64,000 nucleotides of DNA from Laguncularia racemosa (Eukaryota > Streptophyta > Magnoliopsida > Myrtales > Combretaceae), in assembly GCA_037954665.1 (NCBI GenBank), contig JBBMOL010000136.1:434001-498000 (forward strand), given 5' to 3'. Positions 56,905-64,000 of this stretch are shown one piece after another. Under the pieces are notes generated by a model that worked only from the letters and a program-made list of their open reading frames with translations, searched no databases and had not been told where the DNA came from. The first letter of the stretch is position 1. Every line of letters starts with the position of its first letter. The position numbers and the translations under genes were made by a program.

Positions 56905-57417
56905 GGAAGAAGTATATTTTTAGTCCTAAATATTTATTTAATTTTCTATTTAAGTTTTTCACCTTCCCCCCCTTCTATTTAAGTTCTTAATGTTTTCAAA
57001 GCTTTACAAAAATAGGACTTCTATTAAATATATTAAATTTTTTCTCCATCTTAGGCATGTATTAGCATTGGACTAGTTAACCAAGTTAGTTAGAGTGCAC
57101 ACAAAATTTTTAGCTTTTTTTCTTACTTTTCATTATTATTATTTTATTTTAATCATTATACATATTTTATATTATCTTTTATTATATTATGTAAATAAAT
57201 ATATATAATATTATCATTTTATTAATTTAATCATTGTAAACTAATTTGAAATCAATTTTTGTTACGGATGGATAGAAAAATTAATATATTTGATGGTATT
57301 TCTTTCTTTATAAGATTTTAAAAATATTGAATACTTGAATAGAAGGGGAAAAAAAGTTTAAGGACTAAAAAAAAAAAAAGTAAGTAAGCATTAAAAACTA
57401 AAAGTATATTTTTCTCT
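56905..57417. mobile_element. Candidate TIR element (MITE or MULE-like)
   Basis: The left end (AAGTATATTTTTAGTCCTAA then a C7 run then CTTCTATTTAAG) is matched in inverse at the right end (CTTGAATAGAAGGGG, AAGGACTAAA, ACTAAAAGTATATTTTTC). The imperfect inverted repeats are roughly 80 bp at each end of a 510-bp AT-rich element without coding sequence. I could not find a clear target duplication, so family and exact ends are uncertain. Confidence 0.55.
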
Positions 57418-58428
57418 AAATATAAACAAATAAAAAATATAGCAATAAGGGAAAAATATAATTTTTTAAAAAATAATCTAAAAAATATAGTCAAGTTAAA
57501 AATAAGACAAAGAATACAACACATAAAATTATGAGTTAAAGTCACAATTTCAAAAGTCATTTCAAGATAGTTCAAAATTGTGACTTCAAAACACAATTTT
57601 GTTGTTCAGAAATAAAGTCGAGTGTCCACATCACGATTATATATGCAAGCATTAAGATACAAAAAGGCATGGACAAAATGAGAAATAAAGAACAGGCAAG
57701 AGACAAGAAATTAATGCACCAGACCATGCAACTAATATTTTAGTTTAGATTTAAAGGAGTTATATATCCAATTCGAAGTAGCGCCTAAAACAGCCATGGG
57801 GAAGGAAAGAAAAAAAGAAGAAGCATAAGAACCAAATCTAAACACGTGGCAATTACAAACTTAAAGCTCGCACACTTATGTGAATATGCACATGCAAAGT
57901 TACTAGCCATGAAGATAAATGATTAGGAACTAGGAAGTAGGAGATAAGTAAATCCACAACTTTGATGAAGAAGATGATAAAAAGTGACAACAAGTAAGGA
58001 AGTAGAGGAAACAATGATGAGAGGATGTGACAAAGTGAAAAAAGAACTTATAGAGTTCCCCTTGTCATGAAAAAGAAAAAAATAACCCTAGTTTCAACTA
58101 TAACTAACTAATGCAATTGAAAGCTCCACTCAAAGACAAGATTTGAAGTTAGAAATGATAGAAGTTGGGTTACAAGGTCAATCGCTAAAGCAATGGCTTG
58201 AGGACTCTAAAATCTTACCAAGAGAATTTTAGCAAACCAACCCTTTGGGGACGAGTCTTCCCTTATACATACTTATAAATCAATCACATTCCTTGTAGGG
58301 ATCTAATTGTGTCAGTTGCTTAGACCTTGGAAAACTAGGATAGATGAATTAAGCTAGCTCTAGAGTAACACTTTGCATTTCTATATAAATGTAAGGTAAC
58401 GCTCAAATGGTAACCACCCCACCATTTT
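57418..58428. other. Unassigned AT-rich region
   Basis: I see no gene, RNA or clear repeat. Short open frames here lack any recognisable protein. Confidence 0.4.
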
Positions 58429-58983
58429 GAGATAAAAGGCATAGCCACCATAAAATGATCATATGTGCTATTCAAATGGTAATAGTAGAGCAATAATGAT
58501 CAACCAAGAGGAAGAATGCACCTAATTGGAACTTAGTAGCTTAACTAATTCATTCTATGAGTGCATTCAAACAAATAGATAAGCAATTGAACACAATAGT
58601 GAAACTTAAGCAGAGCACCAATTAAACTCGACCAACCTATCTTAAGAGCACATTCTATCAAAATAGCTAAAGGTGAAGCGTAATACTTGAGATCGAGCTT
58701 GGTACACTTCTTTTGGAGGAAGCAAACCTGCTCGTCTTAGTTCTTTAGACGCAAGAGTGGATTATTCCTTTTCATCAAAATGATAATTTGTAAATGGAAC
58801 TATAGAAGATTCTAGAATGTCTCCAGGCTATGCAACCTTATCACAAATTGACTATCTTTTTTAGTTACTCTATTAACCTTTATAATGTTAGTGTATCCTT
58901 TGAGACTTTTTGTAATAAATAGATTATTATGATGAAAAGCCCTAATTTTAAGTCTTCTACTCTCATTATCCATGCTCTTATCA
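58429..58983 (+). repeat. 5' LTR of the 58.4-60.9 kb gypsy
   Basis: About 555 bp; ends approximate. It is aligned with 60355-60910 by many conserved blocks. Confidence 0.7.
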
Positions 58984-59059
58984 ATCATTTAGCAAGATTA
59001 TAGCGAATAAACCCTAATTTTATCTATGCATCATATCAAATTGGATTAGGCTAAGTGCA

Positions 59060-60345
59060 TCATATCCATGAGTCTTTGAAACACTTGAAGGGGCAATAAA
59101 AGCTTTCAAAAGGCAAGCAAAGTGTGTGGAGTTTCTTAAAGGGTTTGCTTATGTGATTAAGTGTAAGAAAGGGAGCACTAATGTTGTAGTTGATGCACTT
59201 TCTCATAGGAGTGCTCTAATCGCTACATTATAGGCAAAGTTGTTGTGCTTTGGTTTGTTGGTGGTGCAATATGCTTAAGATACTTACTTTAGGACATTGT
59301 GGTAAAGTGTACTTTTAATGTGATCGTTGATGGATTTTATGTTGTTGAGGGGTATCTCTTCAAGGGTAGAAGGTTATATTATCCTAATTACTTGGTTATA
59401 GAATTATTGATCAAAGAAGCCCATGCGAGGGGTTTATCAAGTCATTTTTAGAGAGAAAAAAGTTGTATCAATTATTGAAGGAGCATTATTACTAGCTAGG
59501 AATGATGAAGGACATGCACAAGGTGTTGGAGAGGTGTGTAGCATGTAAGATTGCCAAGGGAAGGAAATAGGTATTTGAGGAATATTAACACTACCTATAC
59601 CAAAGTAACCTTAGATTGATCTTAGTGGGGATTTTGTCTTAGGTTTACCTACAATGACAAGAAGAAAGGACTCAATTGTGGTCATTTTTTATCAGTTTAG
59701 TAAAATGTTCGACTTTATATCCTGTCACAAAACCAATGATGCCTTATTTGTTATAAACCTTTTCTTACAAGAAATATTTAGGCTACATGGCATTCCTTGT
59801 AGCATCATTTCAAATAGGGTCCTAAAGTTTCTTAGCTTCTTCTAAAAGGCACTATGGAGAAGCATGGGCACTAAGCTCATGTTCAACACTTCATGCCATC
59901 CCCAAATGGATTAACAAACCGAGATGTTAACTGAACCTTGGGTGCTTTGCTCATGGATACCAGTAGTAAGAGTTTTATTGATTAAGACTTATGTCTACCT
60001 ATTATAGAGTTCACTTATAATAGGTCTTCACATAATACCATTGGTAAGTCCTCAATTCAAATCATGTTTGGATATAATCTAACCATTCCCTTAGATTTAC
60101 AACCCATACCGACCTCAAAGGAGGAAAGCTTAAGTGGCATTGATAAGACCCAAGATATCTAGAAGCTACATCAAAAGGTTTTTAAGCACATTATTGATAT
60201 TGTAGCTAAGTAACAACAAAGGAGCCAAAAAAGGAAAGCAATGCATTTCTAACTAGGCAACCTAATATAGATTCATCTAAGAAAAGATAGATTCCCTAGT
60301 CAAAAGGATAAGCAAGATATCTTTGAGAGTAGAGGGCCCATCCTA
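59060..60345 (+). pseudogene. Gypsy pol remnant (RNaseH end and integrase)
   Basis: HESLKHLKGQ and EFLKGF-like VIKCKKGSTNVVVDALSHRS are the end of RNase H (59065-59215). Integrase fragments follow: the zinc region is scrambled at 59400-59560, then GDFVLGLPT (about 59625-59650), DSIVVIFYQFSKM, IFRLHGIPCSIISNR (with N for catalytic D in SDR) and CHPQMD-stop-QTE (59890-59920). The integrase tail PLDLQPIPTSKEE and IHLRKDRFPSQK runs to about 60305. No frame is intact. Confidence 0.78.
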
Positions 60346-60354
60346 CCATTCTAA

Positions 60355-60910
60355 TGGTAAAAGGCATGGCTACTATAGAATGTTCAAGTGCATCATTTAG
60401 ATGGTAATAATAAAGTAGTAGTGATTGACAAAAAATAAGAGTGTAGTCGACTAGAACTTAGTAGATAGATCAATTCATTCCAAGAGCACATTCAACGAAA
60501 TAAATAAGCAACTAAACACAACAACAAGACCTGACTAAAGCAACATTCTTCATGGAGAGATCAAGCCAACTAACCAATCTTAAGACAAACTATCAAATAA
60601 CTAAGGGTGAAGCATCACAATTGAAATCGAGCCGACCACACTTCTTATAGAGGAAGTAAAACTACCTATCTTAGCTCTTTTGACACAAGTAGATTATTCC
60701 TTTTTCATCAAAGTGACAATCTATAGATGGAACTTCAAAAGATTCTAGAATGCTATTGGATCGTGCAACCTTGTCACAAATTGACTCACTTTTTTATCTA
60801 CTCTTTTACCCTTTATAATGTTAGTATATATATTGAGACTCTACAAATACATATTATGATGAAAAATCTTAATTATTGAGTCTTTTGTTCTCATTATCCA
60901 TAATATTGTG
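60355..60910 (+). repeat. 3' LTR of the 58.4-60.9 kb gypsy
   Basis: About 555 bp, beginning TGGTAAAAGGCATGG directly after the integrase tail; right end approximate. Confidence 0.7.
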
Positions 60911-61431
60911 CTGGATTTTCTTGGGTGGTTAATTCATCTACAAAAGAGAAGAAATTAGGTTGTAAGGAATACTAGAGATTGCTCTAGCATAGCTACTGTA
61001 ATGCTTGAGTCAGCATAAGTTTATGAAGGAAGATGATGTAAAGTTGTGAAAGAGTCAAAAGTCCTTTACCTAGTAGCTCCCAACCCTTATTTACAGGGAT
61101 TAGAGGTAATCCTCATATGGAAAGTGTATTAATAACTAAGATCCTTTCCAAATTTAGTGGAGGGTGTATTTTAACGGACTCCTTTCCTTATTTGTCTTAA
61201 GTCTTTCATACTTATCTATTTCGAGGACGTGTATAGTCGGGTCAAGCATGAGGTCAGGGGCATACTAGTTAATTATTGATAAATCTATGCTATAGCAGTA
61301 TAGAAGAGGTCGGCCTAGGCATGTAGAGCTCAAATAAGGGCCTAAGCAAGTCAAGTTAGGCCTTAGGGGTCCATACCCAAAAAGCTCTATCAACAATTGC
61401 ATGCCCACCTCCTCCACTCTCTTTAGCGGTG
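60911..61431. other. Unassigned region, possibly an LTR
   Basis: No coding signal. Together with the tandem duplication that follows and TATATATACTT near 62430, it could be the promoter part of a large LTR whose gag-like ORF starts near 62.6 kb. This is inference; the partner LTR would lie outside the window. Confidence 0.3.
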
Positions 61432-62197
61432 GTTCAACAAAGAGAGTTGAAAGCTATATGAATGTCTGAGATTTTGGAGGTAAGCTAGAGCACTTTAAAA
61501 GTTGATCCATAATGGGATTTTTGAGCTTTGTATCGCCATTCCAATCTCTCCCTAGTCGAGGTTAAAACATCATTGAGTGGTCGAGCAAGTAGGTGACTCG
61601 AGCTGGGTCTTTCTATGCTAAGTATTATTAGGGACATATAGTGTGCTGAGGAGGTCTAAACAATTGGCTCAAAGATATTAATGATTGAGAAGTACACTAA
61701 GTATTATCAAGCTTTACTTTATTGATCCAATCTGTTGTATGTCCGGGCTTCAAGGGTCAATTCCATGGAGAGTTGCAATCTCATAAGGCGGTATAGAATA
61801 TGAGGAGTTTAGTAAAGGTTCAACAAAGAGAGTTGAAAGCTATGTGAACGTTGAGGTTTTGGAGGTAAGTTAGAGCACTTTAAAAGTTGATCCATATTGG
61901 GATTTTCGAGCTTTGTATCGCCATTCCAATCTCTCCCTAGCCAAATTTAAACATCATTGAGTGGCTAAGCAAGCAGGCAACCCGAGCTAGGTCTTTCTAT
62001 GCTAAGAATTATTATGGACATATAGTCTGCTAAGGAGGTTCAAACAATTGGCTTAAAGATATTAATGATTGGGAAGTGCGCTAAGCATTATCACGCTTTA
62101 CTTTATTGATCCAATCTATGGTATGTCCGGGCTTCAAGCACAAAGTCTATAGAGAGTTCTGATCTCATAAGGCAGTATAGAATATGAGGAGTTAGTG
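61432..62197. repeat. Tandem duplication, two copies, period 386 bp
   Basis: The unit beginning GTTCAACAAAGAGAGTTGAA is at 61432-61817 and again at 61818 to about 62197. The copies are about 88-90% alike by eye, sharing TTGTATCGCCATTCCAATCT, GGTCTTTCTATGCTAAG and ATTGATCCAATCT. The second copy is followed by unrelated sequence. Confidence 0.9.
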
Positions 62198-62639
62198 GCT
62201 TCTTGAACAAGCTTTAATTTGATTTGTCTTTTGACACATAAATACAGGTGCATTAAATGTTGTGTATAGCTATTAATGCCTAGTTGAGTGAGACGTGAGT
62301 GAGAAAGTGCACACTAACTTAATCTTTGCATTTGATTTAAATTGTGAGCCACGTATCACAATCAGGTCAAAGGACATCTCATCGCATCCTTTCAATAACC
62401 GTCACTTCATTTTATGCACCCTTACCTATATATACTTATTGCTTTCACCATTTCCACACTTTTGCCATGCTATATGTTAGAGATCATTGAGTCTAAGTCT
62501 TTGTTCCACTTTTCTCCAAACTCCCTTAAAATCTAGACTCATTTTCAATCTAAAATCGAATAAGTAGGTGTGCCATCTTCTTCTTCCTCTTATACCTAAT
62601 CAAACTGAGAAGGTAGAGGCATTCTCCTTTGAGCGGTAG
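62198..62639. other. Leader-like region before the gypsy-type ORF
   Basis: No gene is seen. TATATATACTTATTG at about 62427-62441 could be a TATA box of an LTR, and CTTCTTCTTCCTCTTAT lies at about 62577. Confidence 0.3.
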
Positions 62640-63500
62640 TAAAAGAGGTTCTTCGGCATGGCTCCGACATGATTGAGGGGTCTAGTGATATCTTGGAAAG
62701 AGAGATTGACATCATAGTGGCTATTGCACAGATCTTAAGGGACGTATATGTCAACGATGGTAAGGAGCATTAACTGATACAACCATTATATTCATCAATC
62801 GAAGAGGGAAATGTACCCAATGGTGTTTAAAGCACTATGTCATTCGAGGAGCTAGTGGAGGTAGGAAGTGCTTCTAGTAACGTTCTCACGGGTAGAAGAT
62901 TGAGAAGTTATGATCTGACAGTTGAGTTGCCTTAATAGTTGGTCATCGATTTTATCTTTATCTGATACACATGAAGTTTAGGTAGTGAACTTTGTTCATA
63001 GAGTTCTAAAAGGAATTCTTCAATTACCATAAGGTTTTGCCAACGTAACTCATCCCAAATACGTGTAAGTTACTCATCGCCTTTAAAGCCCTTTGTAAAC
63101 ATTTTGTGTTGCAAGCTACACCATAACTCTTACGTTACTTCTACGGCTTCAAAAGGTTAAACGATGGCTGGTATTACCTAACTAGCCATCCTAAAAGGAA
63201 GATGCTGATCAAACTAGATTCCTCTATACATGGATGGAAAAGCAAGTATTTGGTGGTAGTGTGCGAGTCCAACCTGATTTTCTGAACAAAGTGGATCAAA
63301 CCATTCCATACCTCATTAGTACGAGTATTAAGCCCTAGTGATAGGGCAGTAGCGAATCAAATAATGATCAAGCTGTACAAGAGATCAGACAGTCCCTAGA
63401 ACGTACTAAAAGTGGTTGGCGAGCACCTCTATGATGGGAAGCTCATGGAAAACATAGCTTCGAAGGTGGAGGGAGATATCCTTTCAATATTATCCATGCT
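62640..63500 (+). pseudogene. Remnant of a gypsy-type ORF resembling the Transposase_28 domain
   Basis: At about 63005-63250 one frame reads EFFNYHKVLPT, LIPNTCKLLIAFKALC, LLRYFYGFKRLNDGWYYLTS and SSIHGWKSKYLVVV, interrupted by stops. The order matches the plant 'putative gypsy type transposon' domain: PNxWR, then a GWYYF block, then SSxKGWKxRFFFV. Further right, MLTKWR and AIKKAWKAHNQR (63690-63735) may be its coiled-coil part. Such ORFs occur at the 5' side of some large plant gypsy elements. It is too damaged to be functional. The family call is by eye. Confidence 0.55.
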
Positions 63501-64000
63501 AAAGTGAGCTGTTGTGAAGAATCTTGTTCAGTTGAACCTTCTATAAGAATGGATCTCCTTATGAGCTCTCTATTTGACACAATATTCTTCTAACTTTATT
63601 TGTACTTCAATTTCTAACATTCTTTTGTACTTGTAGATATGCAACTTAAGGAGAACACCTAAGCTAAAATGCTCACTAAATGGAGGGTAGCTTAGGCTAT
63701 CAAGAAGGCTTGGAAGGCTCACAATCAAAGATAAAGAGATGCAAGCCCCTCGTCCCTATGCTACTATTGACCCTATAGACAAAGAGAGGTTAAAGGGGAT
63801 GGTTGGAGAGTGAGTAAACCAGCCATCAAATAAGAGGCCTCACATAGAGGCGTTTAGTGGTAGGCGTCCAATTAGATAGAATGTCATAGTCTACTTTGAC
63901 GTGGAGTTGGATACTACGGAATAGACTGTCCGACATTAAGGCATAAGATCTGCCCTACTAGCTTTAGAGGGACAAGAAGAGCAAGCTTCTTCTACACTTA
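63501..64000. other. Downstream part of the same degraded element
   Basis: Stop-rich sequence that seems to continue the ORF remnant. No separate gene is recognised before the window ends. Confidence 0.35.

Larger units (their letters stand above)
58429..60910 (+). mobile_element. Degraded, internally deleted Ty3/gypsy element
   Basis: Diverged direct repeats (58429-58983 and 60355-60910) bracket a plus-strand pol fragment. Shared LTR blocks include AGATTCTAGAATG, CACAAATTGACT, TTTATAATGTTAGT and TCTCATTATCCAT. Gag, protease and most of RT are missing. No target duplication was found. The low LTR identity and many stops make it one of the oldest elements in the window. Confidence 0.72.

Overview
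The window looks like a nuclear chromosome segment from a flowering plant, probably a dicot. The evidence is one spliced nuclear gene for an organelle translation factor with GT-AG introns, telo-box motifs beside its start codon, and dense nested plant-type LTR retrotransposons (Ty3/gypsy and Ty1/copia) and L1-type LINEs. I cannot name the species.

The only host gene I can support is on the minus strand. It encodes mitochondrial elongation factor G (mEF-G, the MEFG1/MEFG2 family). Seven coding exons lie at 43799-44206, 22520-22741, 21354-21475, 21109-21259, 20730-20801, 757-852 and 554-642. They join in frame to give about 386 residues: a transit peptide, the whole GTPase domain and the start of domain II. 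The C-terminal half lies beyond base 1. Two introns are giant: intron 1 is 21.1 kb and intron 5 is 19.9 kb. Both are packed with retroelements, yet every exon and splice site I can read is intact.

Intron 5 (853-20729) holds an old plus-strand gypsy (1779-9889) broken by a solo LTR (2935-3500), a tiny retroposon (5335-5365) and a gag-only non-autonomous LTR element (7318-9432). It also holds an internally deleted gypsy (10941-15219) and a near full-length LINE (15394-20433). Intron 2 holds a solo LTR (21971-22476). Intron 1 (22742-43798) holds a LINE fragment (about 23280-25135), a copia element (25312-35280) with a chromodomain gypsy (26163-31193) inserted in its gag, and another gypsy (36716-42533).

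Upstream of the gene (44.3-64 kb) the DNA is AT-rich. It holds an 11.6-kb LTR element (44961-56548, minus) with gag and protease remnants and about 8 kb of repeat-rich interior without coding sequence. Further right are a TIR-bounded element (about 56905-57417), a degraded gypsy (58429-60910), a 386-bp tandem duplication (61432-62197), and a remnant of a gypsy-type ORF of the Transposase_28 class (about 62640-63500).

No retroelement ORF in the window is intact. Most elements could be delimited by matching LTRs and 5-bp target-site duplications (TSDs). No tRNA, rRNA or CRISPR array was seen.
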